Of a DNA stretch of 64,000 bases, positions 23,458 through 31,558 are shown piece after piece. The translations under genes were made by a program, and so were the position numbers. The DNA is from a virus, in IMG/VR virus record IMGVR_UViG_3300040801_001224, positions 186,001 through 250,000 of that record. One strand, written 5' to 3'. The notes beneath the pieces are model-generated. The model did not search any database and was not told the origin of the DNA. It was given only the letters and a program-made list of their open reading frames with translations. Positions within the stretch are counted from its first letter, which is position 1; each line of letters begins with the position of its first letter.

Positions 23458-24195
23458 TTATAAGACTTCTCCGAATAATTCCAACGCCATCTTAGTCGTT
23501 TCAGAACGTTCAACATGTTCATGTTTAAACTCAACTAATCTAATGCCATTGATATTATCGCCTTTTCTTTCTCTCATATGTAGCATATGGAGAACATCGG
23601 CTAAGCCTTGTTTGCCTTGATCGGACTGTTTTGTATCGCCAGTAACAACAATGCGTGAACCAGATCCAGCTCTTGTTAGAGCCATTTTCATCTGATTCTG
23701 CGTTGTCAACTGTGCTTCGTCAATAATAATAAAAGAATTGACAAAAGTGCGGCCACGCATATATGCTAGTGGAGCAATTTCAATAATACGCTCTTCCATC
23801 ATACTTGCGATGTCCCTTGGTGAGTAATACTCCTCAAATACGTCATAGATAGGACGTACCCATGGAGCCATTTTTTCTTCTAATGTGCCAGGCAAGAAAC
23901 CGTGTTCTTCGTCCACAGAAACTGCTGGTCTTGTGATTACAATGCGGTCTACCTTGCCGTTTTGTAAATCCTGGATTGCTTTTGTGACTGCGAACATGGT
24001 CTTGCCTGTACCAGCAGACCCTGCGGCTATCACTATTTTATTTGCGTCATCCTCTAAGTATCTTAAATAATCCTCCTGTTTAGTATTACGGGGAATGAGC
24101 TTTACTTCACGTTTACGGATGCGCTTAATACGTGCATCACTAATATTAACCAAGTTATTTTGCTCATGACGAGCCTGTGTTTTACGTTTGGCCAT
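23458..24195 (-). CDS. phoH: PhoH-like ATPase
   Basis: 245 residues from ATG 24195, chosen because AAGGAG lies seven bases upstream; a longer frame to 24267 lacks such a site. Walker A GSAGTGKT (59-66), VITRPAVSVDEEHGFLPGTL, Walker B FIIIDEAQLT, and VVTGDTKQSD follow the PhoH order. PhoH proteins are RNA/DNA-helicase-like ATPases widespread in marine phages; their role in infection is not established. It is the only minus-strand gene between 8.6 and 30.4 kb. Confidence 0.94.
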   Translation of the reverse strand: MAKRKTQARHEQNNLVNISDARIKRIRKREVKLIPRNTKQEDYLRYLEDDANKIVIAAGSAGTGKTMFAVTKAIQDLQNGKVDRIVITRPAVSVDEEHGFLPGTLEEKMAPWVRPIYDVFEEYYSPRDIASMMEERIIEIAPLAYMRGRTFVNSFIIIDEAQLTTQNQMKMALTRAGSGSRIVVTGDTKQSDQGKQGLADVLHMLHMRERKGDNINGIRLVEFKHEHVERSETTKMALELFGEVL

Positions 24196-24345
24196 TGATT
24201 CTCCTTTATTATTGTTGGATTCGGGTAGGTTTCGTGATGTGAATTTAGATATTTTTGTATACTTCACATTATTACTTATCGGTCTCCGGCCATATTGTAT
24301 AATTTAACAGCCTTTTCTTTATCTACAATGTATGTTATAAATTGT

Positions 24346-24353
24346 GATAAATA
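24346..24353 (+). promoter_or_regulatory. Late promoter GATAAATA
   Basis: Exact element ending 26 bases before ATG 24380. Confidence 0.72.
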
Positions 24354-24379
24354 AGTTAAATAACAAAGGATTTTGGAGC

Positions 24380-24940
24380 ATGAAATACAGTCCTAATTTA
24401 GATTCTATTGGGCAGAACTTGGTTCGTATCGCACACGACGTAACACTAAAAGACATGTTAATGGCTTTTGATGAAGTATTGGAAGAGTCAGGTGTTTACG
24501 CATATCAAAACTGGATAGACGGTGAGCTATGTGAAGGTCCAGAAGTATCACGTTACTGGTTCACGACTACTTGGATGTGGCCAAAGCGTCTAATGCCTAA
24601 CCCGGACGCAGGTCTACGTTTAACTGACAAGGGTGCTAAAGTTTACTTCTACGAAGACAAGTACGTTGAGTCGATTAAAGTTAAGAGCCCACGTGACATC
24701 GACGCACAGACCCATAAAGCAAAAGAACTAGCACATGATGTCTGGTGCGTAAAGATTGAAATGCCTCGCAGATTAATTGATGGCAAGTTAGAAGATATTA
24801 TTGATCTAGAAGACACAATAGAGATTGACGTTTCTCATATTGATAGCGCATATGAGCAACAGGAACCAGAAGTTGTTGAACAAGAACAGCCTGAAGAGCC
24901 AGACTTCGACGACGATTTTGACTTAGAAGAAGAATTATAA
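24380..24940 (+). CDS. Hypothetical protein with acidic tail, 186 aa
   Basis: Start placed at ATG 24380 (MKYSPNLDSIGQNLVRIAHD) with GGAG upstream and a late promoter at the usual distance. Contains a compact domain (YWFTTTWMWPKRLMPNPDAG...VYFYEDKYVES) and a very acidic C-terminus. The W-x-W-P-K-R wording recalls the small Trp-rich family of this phage. Coupled to the next gene (TAATG). Confidence 0.75.
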   Translation: MKYSPNLDSIGQNLVRIAHDVTLKDMLMAFDEVLEESGVYAYQNWIDGELCEGPEVSRYWFTTTWMWPKRLMPNPDAGLRLTDKGAKVYFYEDKYVESIKVKSPRDIDAQTHKAKELAHDVWCVKIEMPRRLIDGKLEDIIDLEDTIEIDVSHIDSAYEQQEPEVVEQEQPEEPDFDDDFDLEEEL

Positions 24941-25620
24941 TGGGATTACAATACGGTGATTTAAAAGGACTTGTAATGCCAATGGTTGGCATCGACAAGT
25001 TTCAACCTAAAGCTGGTACAGAAGCTGAAGTTATTGTTGTTAGCTTTTACGTTAAGGACGAACAGGCGGCACATGACTTAGAAAAGTTTTTAGAGATGAG
25101 TAACGTTGAAACACTGGATACTGAGACAAGTCCTAATCCAGATGATGACGGACATTACTTGGTGTTTATTGAGTTATACAGAAACCCACGCTTTTTTGTT
25201 AACTTACGTCTATTATTGCGTGAAATTGAAAACACAACAGAAGAAATGCGCTGGTTAGCAGATGTGTACAAGAATTCAGGCTTATACAGAATGAATGACC
25301 CCAAGCTTCCGGGATTAGTTATTACTGACAAAGCTGAATATGAAGCCAAGATCGTGCCGGAGGAAGATATGTTAGATGGTGAAATGGAAGAAACAGTGAG
25401 TATGCTTGCCAATAAACATGGCATACATATGGAAGCATTCACAGGCGATAAAGAAAAGATCGCATTAAAGTTTGACTTACAAGAACACGCAGTTGCTACA
25501 GACAGAGCATACGAGCAACGCATTATAGAACAATACGTGGGGCCAGTGAGTAAAGTTGGTGATTATTACGTATTGGAAACAGCAGACACATACACATTGT
25601 TCAGGAGAAAAGATGACTAG
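24940..25620 (+). CDS. Hypothetical protein, 226 aa
   Basis: Begins MGLQYGDLKGLVMPMVGIDK, one-base overlap with the upstream stop. Soluble alpha/beta with repeated acidic stretches. Its place in a late unit just ahead of the spanins suggests a virion role, but no family is recognised. Confidence 0.72.
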   Translation: MGLQYGDLKGLVMPMVGIDKFQPKAGTEAEVIVVSFYVKDEQAAHDLEKFLEMSNVETLDTETSPNPDDDGHYLVFIELYRNPRFFVNLRLLLREIENTTEEMRWLADVYKNSGLYRMNDPKLPGLVITDKAEYEAKIVPEEDMLDGEMEETVSMLANKHGIHMEAFTGDKEKIALKFDLQEHAVATDRAYEQRIIEQYVGPVSKVGDYYVLETADTYTLFRRKDD

Positions 25621-26026
25621 TCTAAAAATTTATCTTATACTTGGTGCCCTAATTGTGGCAATGGGTACTGGTTTTAAAATCTATTATGACTACGCCCAAG
25701 AAAAGATGATCTTATTGGCCGCTTCAGTTGAAAAAGCCAATGATCAGATTAAAGAGCAGGAAAAGACATTCAACGAATACAAGACTACTATTGCTACCCA
25801 GCTTGAGGGTTTGAAGATATTAGAAGAACGTCAATTAGCTGTCGAATCTGAAACCGGTGAACTGGCAAAAATGCTTGCTAGGCATCGCTTGGATCAACTA
25901 TCAGCAGGAAAGCCAGGCTTAATTGAGCGTAAGGCAAATGCGGCAACGAAAAAAGTATTTGCTGAAATTGAAGAAATATCAAAGCCAATAAAGAAAGAAG
26001 AAAAAGAAAGTGAGGGTGAACAATGA
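25613..26026 (+). CDS. i-spanin (Rz-like), inner-membrane subunit
   Basis: 137 residues from ATG 25613, selected because AGGAG precedes it. Short cytoplasmic N-terminus, one membrane helix (IYLILGALIVAMGTGF), then a long periplasmic coiled coil and a KPGLIERKANAATKKVFAEI end typical of Rz-like proteins in tailed phages. With the lipoprotein encoded next (4-base overlap) it would bridge inner and outer membranes and fuse them at lysis. Confidence 0.82.
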   Translation: MTSLKIYLILGALIVAMGTGFKIYYDYAQEKMILLAASVEKANDQIKEQEKTFNEYKTTIATQLEGLKILEERQLAVESETGELAKMLARHRLDQLSAGKPGLIERKANAATKKVFAEIEEISKPIKKEEKESEGEQ

Positions 26027-26442
26027 AATTATTAACGATTATCCTTGCCACATTATTCCTGTCGGGTTGTGCTATATTTGGGCCAGACATTCCGCCTAAT
26101 GCGACAGTCCAGACGCAAGAGTTTACCCTTGTTCCACCGAAACAAACACGCCCCATAACGATGAAGGAAGTAGAATTTAATGTCATAAGTAAGCAAGTAT
26201 TCATAGAAACGCTTATGGAAAAGTACAAGCTGGATTTGACTATTGCTGAAGACATTGCTAGTGAAGTATTTGAGGAAGACATTTCACTTTTCACAGTTAA
26301 CGCACAGTACTATGGTAATTTAGGCGAGAACATGCAGGAAATCATACGTTTCATCAAACAACAACAAAACGCACTCCAATATTATCGTGACAATGTGCCT
26401 GAACCTAAAGAGGGAACAGATACAGAGTCCGAAAATGAATGA
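26023..26442 (+). CDS. o-spanin (Rz1-like), outer-membrane lipoprotein
   Basis: 139 residues. Signal peptide with lipobox LSGC (residues 14-17: LFLSGC), so the mature protein begins at a lipidated Cys; no Asp follows the Cys, which favours the outer membrane. A Pro-containing stretch follows, then a helical region ending in an acidic tail. Partner of the i-spanin just upstream (ATGA overlap). It is longer than most Rz1 proteins. Confidence 0.8.
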   Translation: MKLLTIILATLFLSGCAIFGPDIPPNATVQTQEFTLVPPKQTRPITMKEVEFNVISKQVFIETLMEKYKLDLTIAEDIASEVFEEDISLFTVNAQYYGNLGENMQEIIRFIKQQQNALQYYRDNVPEPKEGTDTESENE

Positions 26443-27166
26443 TTACTATGACATATTGGGTGTAAGTAGAACTGCTAGTAAAAATGAAATTAAAATAGCT
26501 TATAAAAAGCTTGCGTCAATATACCACCCGGATAAAAACTCAGACCCAAGAGCAAAGGACTTTTTTGGATTAATCAAAGAAGCGTATACCACTCTTGGAA
26601 ATGAAAAGAAACGTGAAGCATACGACAAGCCGGCGTATGATGCGATGCTCAAGCACATATTTGACAACGGCCCAGTGTACAGAAAAGTACATGATATTTA
26701 TATTACCCTAGAAGATGCGTACAATGGGTGTAAACGTCCTTTAGGCGATGTCACAGCAGAGATACCACCTGGCGTACTCAACAAAGCACGTATGGCACTG
26801 GGTGATACGCTATATAATGTCAACGTCATAAAGCATGATGTGTTTAAACGCAATAGAGATGATTTGCTATTGGACATTGACATAGACGGTGTAGAAGCAC
26901 TGATGGGTAAGCGAGTTGAGATACATCATTTAAATGGTGAAAAACTCACAGTAACGTTAACAGAAACATTTACCGGCGACCTAATCAGACTAGAGGGCAA
27001 GGGTATGCCTAACCAGCTATCGGGTGAGTACGGCGATTTATACTTAAAGATCACAGTAAACCCAATTGATAAAAACACATTGACAAAGCCACTTATAGAT
27101 GCTATAATAGACGCATACGGTGAAAAAATCTTAGAACCAAGGGTGATAAATGAACCAAGAAATTAA
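26435..27166 (+). CDS. J-domain co-chaperone (DnaJ/CbpA-like)
   Basis: 243 residues from ATG 26435 (MNDYYDILGVSRTASKNEIK). J domain with HPD at 31-33, then C-terminal substrate-binding domains: EIPPGVLNKARMALGD, a VNVIKHDVFKRNRDDLLLDI strand pair and GDLIRLEGKGMPN. There is no Cys-rich zinc region, so it resembles CbpA rather than DnaJ. It stimulates a DnaK-type ATPase, presumably the host's. It carries the clpA promoter inside its 3' end and overlaps clpA by 17 bases. Confidence 0.93.
   Translation: MNDYYDILGVSRTASKNEIKIAYKKLASIYHPDKNSDPRAKDFFGLIKEAYTTLGNEKKREAYDKPAYDAMLKHIFDNGPVYRKVHDIYITLEDAYNGCKRPLGDVTAEIPPGVLNKARMALGDTLYNVNVIKHDVFKRNRDDLLLDIDIDGVEALMGKRVEIHHLNGEKLTVTLTETFTGDLIRLEGKGMPNQLSGEYGDLYLKITVNPIDKNTLTKPLIDAIIDAYGEKILEPRVINEPRN
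27080..27108 (+). promoter_or_regulatory. Sigma70-type promoter for clpA, inside the J-protein gene
   Basis: TTGACA (27080-27085), spacer aagCCACTTATAGATGC (17), TATAAT (27103-27108). Gives clpA its own early expression. Confidence 0.9.
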
Positions 27167-30100
27167 AGAAATACTTGAAAACGCAGTACAAGAAGCAGTA
27201 AACCGCAACCACATGTATGTGACACTTGAACACTTACTGTGGGCCATGCTTAATGATAGTGAAATTAAAGACATTATTGTTAAGATGAAAGGCAACCCTG
27301 CCGCAATCCAGGCTGACGTCCAGTCATATTTGGATAACAATGCTAGTGAACTTGCTACGCCAGACGGTTCACCGGCCACGCCAAAAGAGACAACAGCACT
27401 TCGCAGAGTTTTCCAGAGAATGGGTGCTCATGCGGCTCTAACTAACCAAGAGCAAGATACTGTTGATGGCGGGATGTTGCTTGCCAGCATGTTACAAGAA
27501 TTAAACAGTCACGCAGTAATGTATTTAAATAAAAATGATGTTACACGTGATAAACTTGTGAAACTATTGCGTAAAGAATATGATACACAAAACCCACAAT
27601 CACATGGCGGAATGCCAGGTGAAAATCCTCCAGTAACAGCACAAGATTTTGAGAAGTTTTGTTATAACCTAAACGAGCAATCCAAAGACGGTGACATCGA
27701 TCCTGTTATTGGGCGTGAAACAGAAATTAACAACACCATTGAAATTCTTGCTCGTAAGAAAAAGAACAACGTTATATATGTTGGTGATCCAGGTGTAGGC
27801 AAAACAGCACTTTCAGAAGGCCTAGCTAACATGATCGTAAATGATCAAGTACCAGAAGCACTAAAAGAGAAAGAAGTATACTCGTTAGACTTGGGTGCTA
27901 TGGTTGCAGGTACAAAATACCGTGGTGAATTTGAAGAACGCCTAAAGATGGTTATTGATGAGATAGAAAAGCGTGGTAACGTTATTTTATTCATTGATGA
28001 GATTCACATGTTAATGGGTGCTGGCGCAACGGGTGGCGGTTCAATGGATGCCGCTAACTTACTAAAGCCAGGGTTATCAAAGGGTAAGCTCTTATGTGTA
28101 GGCGCAACAACACATGATGAGTTCCACGAGCATATTGAGAAAGACAAAGCATTACTACGTCGATTTCAACGCATGGATATTGACGAACCAAGTGTAGAGA
28201 ACACAAAGCGTATTTTAAAAGGCCTAAAGCAATACTATGAAGAATTCCATGGTGTTACTTATGAAGATGAAGCACTTGATCTAGCAGTAGATCTAGCAGA
28301 CCGCTATATCAAATCAAAGTTCTTCCCAGACAAAGCCATTGATATTATGGATGCGGCAGGCGCAGTAGCTAAACTCACAAATGTCACAAACGTTGACAAC
28401 GAAGCAGTTAAAGCACAAGCGGCAAAACTAAGTAAAATGCCACTTGACATGATTGACATAAAAGTTAATGATTCTATTGAACATCTTGACAGTAAAGTAA
28501 AAGCAGAAGTTTACGGCCAGGATGAAGCAGTAGATAAAGTTACAGAAGCCATTATGGTTTCTAAAGCAGGGTTACGTGAACCTAACAAGCCAGTTGGTAG
28601 CTTCCTATTCGTAGGTCCTACTGGTACAGGTAAAGCCCAGCCGCTATATTCAAAAATCAAGACACCTACTGGTTGGACAACTATGGGTGAAATTAAAATT
28701 GGCGACAAAGTATCTACGCCAGACGGGAAAAGTGCAAACGTTATAGGCATTTTTCCGCAGGGTGAAAAAGATATATATGAGATAACATTTGCCGATGGGA
28801 GAAAGGCGCAATCTTGTAAAGAGCATATTTGGAAAGTATATAATAAGCATTGGCGACACAAATGGAAGAATATGACGCTCGAAGAGATTATGGAACTTTC
28901 AGAAGGTGTCAGAAAAGAATTGTATATTCCCCTTATTTTTAATGATAATGCTCCTGATGCTGATTTGCCGCTACCGGCATACTTCATGGGCGTTATGTTA
29001 GGAGATGGTTGCCTAATAAACAATAATTTTTCTACCGCAGATGAGGAAATTGTCGAATACATAAAAGAAAATTTACACGAAGGGTATGACGTTAATCGTA
29101 GAAATAAATATGACTATGCTATTACTTCTACAAAGACTAAAGCTGAAATTCAGTCGTTAAATAGCAGACAGATTCCGTGGAATCATTATGTCGAAATATT
29201 TAAAGATTTAGATTTACGTGGAAAGCGATCGCATGAAAAATTTATTCCCGAAATTTACAAAAATGGGTCGGTATCGCAAAGAATACAGCTTATTCAAGGC
29301 CTTATGGATACTGATGGCGAAGTTGACAAAAAGACAGGATCGCTGTCATATACTACTGTGAGCGAACAATTATGTGATGACTTTGTTGAAATTGTTCGCT
29401 CTATTGGGGGCATAGCTAAGGTAAGAACTAAAATCCCAACGTACACATACAATGGAGAAAAACGCCAAGGAAAATTGGCATATACAGTTCGGATCAGGTA
29501 TCCAGAACCAAGAAAATTAGTGTCTTTATCTAGAAAAGTGAATAGAACTCCTGAAAATTATCAGTATAAAGATTTGAAACTTCGTATAGAAACTATAGCG
29601 AAGGTAACCCCTGCAGAAGCACAGTGTATTATGATTGACCATGTAGACCATTTGTATATCACAGATGAGTATGTTGTTACGCACAACACATACCTATGTA
29701 AAAAATTAGCAGAACATACGGGTGCTAAGTTATTGAGATACGACATGAGTGAGTACCAGGAAAAACACACCGTGTCAAAGTTAATCGGTGCGCCCCCAGG
29801 TTATGTTGGTCATGGCGAGGGCAAAAATGGCGAAGGGCAACTTATTCAAGAAGTCGAAGCCAATCCTAACTGTATATTGCTACTCGACGAAGTTGAAAAA
29901 GCGGCAAGTGAAGTAACTACTATCCTACTACAAGTAATGGATGACGGCAGGCTTACATCGAGCAAGGGTAAGACCGTAGACTTCACAAATGTGACGCTTA
30001 TACTGACCTCGAACCTGGGTGCCGCCGATTCTGAACGCAAGCGTATTGGCTTTGGTGATCAAGCAAATACAATGGCATATGATGAAGCACTTAAAAAGCA

Positions 30101-30485
30101 CTTCACGCCAGAGTTCCGTAACCGTTTAGACGCAGTAGTACAGTTTAACAAACTTGAGGATCGTGAGATTAAGATGATTGTTAACGCTGAACTAAGCGAT
30201 TTACAGAATACTATCTTGGAACAACATATCACAATGTCTTACACGCCTAAGGCACGTACAATGTTGGCAAGAGAAGGCTTTGATGAGCTGATGGGCGCAA
30301 GACCTCTGAAACGTCTTATCCAGGATAAGATTAAAAAGCCTTTGAGTAAGGAAATACTGTTCAGTGATTTGGGACAGCATGGCGGAATTGTTAAAGTTGA
30401 TTATGTCAATGATGACTTTGTTCTGCAAGTGGCAAAGATAAATCCACCACCAGCAGAACCAACGGTCGCTAACGCTGAAGCCTAG
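27150..30485 (+). CDS. clpA: ClpA unfoldase, interrupted by an intein
   Basis: 1111-residue precursor; removing the 351-residue intein leaves 760, against 758 in E. coli. Clp N-domain repeats at 1-145, D1 Walker A GDPGVGKT (212-219) with LFIDEIHMLMGAG, D2 Walker A GPTGTGK (489-495) completed by T847 after splicing, D2 Walker B LLLDEVEKA. The ClpP-docking tripeptide I-G-F is at 966-968 (615-617 after splicing), where E. coli ClpA has I-G-L. The protein should thus feed ClpP, here phage-encoded, and accept ClpS. The mature ATPase depends on splicing because the intein splits the D2 P-loop. Confidence 0.96.
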   Translation: MNQEIKEILENAVQEAVNRNHMYVTLEHLLWAMLNDSEIKDIIVKMKGNPAAIQADVQSYLDNNASELATPDGSPATPKETTALRRVFQRMGAHAALTNQEQDTVDGGMLLASMLQELNSHAVMYLNKNDVTRDKLVKLLRKEYDTQNPQSHGGMPGENPPVTAQDFEKFCYNLNEQSKDGDIDPVIGRETEINNTIEILARKKKNNVIYVGDPGVGKTALSEGLANMIVNDQVPEALKEKEVYSLDLGAMVAGTKYRGEFEERLKMVIDEIEKRGNVILFIDEIHMLMGAGATGGGSMDAANLLKPGLSKGKLLCVGATTHDEFHEHIEKDKALLRRFQRMDIDEPSVENTKRILKGLKQYYEEFHGVTYEDEALDLAVDLADRYIKSKFFPDKAIDIMDAAGAVAKLTNVTNVDNEAVKAQAAKLSKMPLDMIDIKVNDSIEHLDSKVKAEVYGQDEAVDKVTEAIMVSKAGLREPNKPVGSFLFVGPTGTGKAQPLYSKIKTPTGWTTMGEIKIGDKVSTPDGKSANVIGIFPQGEKDIYEITFADGRKAQSCKEHIWKVYNKHWRHKWKNMTLEEIMELSEGVRKELYIPLIFNDNAPDADLPLPAYFMGVMLGDGCLINNNFSTADEEIVEYIKENLHEGYDVNRRNKYDYAITSTKTKAEIQSLNSRQIPWNHYVEIFKDLDLRGKRSHEKFIPEIYKNGSVSQRIQLIQGLMDTDGEVDKKTGSLSYTTVSEQLCDDFVEIVRSIGGIAKVRTKIPTYTYNGEKRQGKLAYTVRIRYPEPRKLVSLSRKVNRTPENYQYKDLKLRIETIAKVTPAEAQCIMIDHVDHLYITDEYVVTHNTYLCKKLAEHTGAKLLRYDMSEYQEKHTVSKLIGAPPGYVGHGEGKNGEGQLIQEVEANPNCILLLDEVEKAASEVTTILLQVMDDGRLTSSKGKTVDFTNVTLILTSNLGAADSERKRIGFGDQANTMAYDEALKKHFTPEFRNRLDAVVQFNKLEDREIKMIVNAELSDLQNTILEQHITMSYTPKARTMLAREGFDELMGARPLKRLIQDKIKKPLSKEILFSDLGQHGGIVKVDYVNDDFVLQVAKINPPPAEPTVANAEA
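28635..29687 (+). other. Class 3-type intein with LAGLIDADG endonuclease in ClpA
   Basis: Precursor residues 496-846. It begins with Ala (AQPLYSKIKTPTGW) instead of Cys/Ser and ends VVTHN, followed by Thr. The W-C-T triplet that defines class 3 inteins is present: W561 two residues after the block-B His (KEHIW), C826 in block F (AQCIMIDHVDHLYIT), T844 before the final His-Asn. Two dodecapeptides, FMGVMLGDG and LIQGLMDTDG, indicate a LAGLIDADG homing endonuclease with an Asp in each. Insertion is between Lys and Thr of the D2 Walker A, a common intein site. Confidence 0.9.
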
Positions 30486-30964
30486 TATCCTAGGCCTGAG
30501 AAAGTACCATGTTTGTTAATCGTCAGCACTTGCTGGCGATTTTCATCATGCTGTGTGTAACTGACATGAACCCAGCCCATATTAGGATCACCGTCTGGAT
30601 TCTTTTCTTCATCATCTGGATCATACCAGAATTCTAGAATAAGTTGATCAAATACTAGGTTATCCTTTATCCACTCAGCTAGTTCATAGTTACTGACACC
30701 ATAAATTTCAATGTCTGCCGCTTCACCCTTTGTGTGCTGTGAACGATCACTTGATCCTAATTTACGGTTTAACTCTAAACAACGAAACCCTGAGTTAACG
30801 TTTACTGAGCGTCCGAAGTGATCACGAACTGGCTGTAATACGTTTTCTGCAAGTGCTATCATGTTATCGACTTCATCCTCATAAGGTGTGTTGTCGATGC
30901 CATGTCTCGCCGCTGTCTGACTCTTAAGCATTTCGCCTAATGTAAAATTTGCTGATAATCTCAT
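30482..30964 (-). CDS. M15-family peptidase (D-Ala-D-Ala/VanY-like), possible endolysin
   Basis: 160 residues from ATG 30964 (MRLSANFTLGEMLKSQTAAR). Zinc ligands are H77 and D84 in SQHTKGEAADIEI and H133 in GWVHVSY, as in Peptidase_M15_3. NSGFRCLELNRKLGSS is the usual preceding segment. Such enzymes cut peptidoglycan peptides; in phages they serve as endolysin or virion peptidase. An upstream Met (31039) lies too close to the late element, and AAGGAG lies 12 bases before 30964. The stop overlaps the clpA stop (CCTAG). Confidence 0.85.
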   Translation of the reverse strand: MRLSANFTLGEMLKSQTAARHGIDNTPYEDEVDNMIALAENVLQPVRDHFGRSVNVNSGFRCLELNRKLGSSDRSQHTKGEAADIEIYGVSNYELAEWIKDNLVFDQLILEFWYDPDDEEKNPDGDPNMGWVHVSYTQHDENRQQVLTINKHGTFSGLGY

Positions 30965-31043
30965 AGTTCTATCAATCTCCTTTGTGTGTATTTCAGGCTG
31001 AAATAAGCCTTTGAGTAATTTTCTTAAAAATTCTATCATATTG

Positions 31044-31051
31044 TATTTATC
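31044..31051 (-). promoter_or_regulatory. Late promoter GATAAATA (minus strand)
   Basis: TATTTATC on the plus strand, 79 bases before ATG 30964 of the M15 peptidase; divergent from the element at 31087. Confidence 0.6.
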
Positions 31052-31086
31052 GTAGTTTTTATATAAATCGTAAATAGCAAAATAGT

Positions 31087-31094
31087 GATAAATA
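31087..31094 (+). promoter_or_regulatory. Late promoter GATAAATA
   Basis: Exact element ending 22 bases before ATG 31117, start of the tail-fibre block. Confidence 0.75.
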
Positions 31095-31116
31095 ACATAA
31101 ATTAAGGAGTTTTTAC

Positions 31117-31551
31117 ATGTCTCGACGTTCGATCAAGATGATGACAAACACAACAGGTAAGATTGAAGAAGTTGGACCAGCAATTAGAGCTGACAGCTAC
31201 TTTGGATACACCGATGGTTTACATACAGTAGCCGTTCATGTGAATAATTTTACTGGGCGTTTTGTTCTACAAGGCACTCTTGCCCTAGAGCCAACAGAAA
31301 GCGATTGGTTTGACATCTATTTACAAGGCAACCCATGCGGTAATGAGCCATTCGTTCAATATCCAAAAGATCCAGCGAATCCTACTACTAGCGTTACATC
31401 AGGCTTTGTTGGTGACACAGGCGTTGATGCTTTCACATTCATAGGCAACTTTACGTTCCTACGTGCTAAGTTAGAACGTGAGTATTTAGGTGAAGTAGAC
31501 TATGGCAACAATACCCTTGGTGTTATTGATAAAGTATTATTAAGTTTATAG
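31117..31551 (+). CDS. Putative virion protein, 144 aa
   Basis: Starts MSRRSIKMMTNTTGKIEEVG with AAGGAG before it. Strand-rich: GLHTVAVHVNNFTGRFVLQG, then SDWFDIYLQGNP and FTFIGNFTFLRAKLER, as in small beta-sandwich tail or baseplate proteins. First gene of the tail-fibre unit behind a late promoter. Family not named. Confidence 0.75.
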   Translation: MSRRSIKMMTNTTGKIEEVGPAIRADSYFGYTDGLHTVAVHVNNFTGRFVLQGTLALEPTESDWFDIYLQGNPCGNEPFVQYPKDPANPTTSVTSGFVGDTGVDAFTFIGNFTFLRAKLEREYLGEVDYGNNTLGVIDKVLLSL

Positions 31552-31558
31552 GATAAAT

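Noticed and set aside
28511-29062. A 183-codon minus-strand frame over the ClpA/intein junction
   Set aside because: Opposite two clear coding domains; composition is that of a shadow frame.
28635-29687. Reading the ClpA insert as a group I intron or separate gene
   Set aside because: The frame runs through without a stop and both ends carry intein splice motifs (start AQPLYS, end VVTHN).
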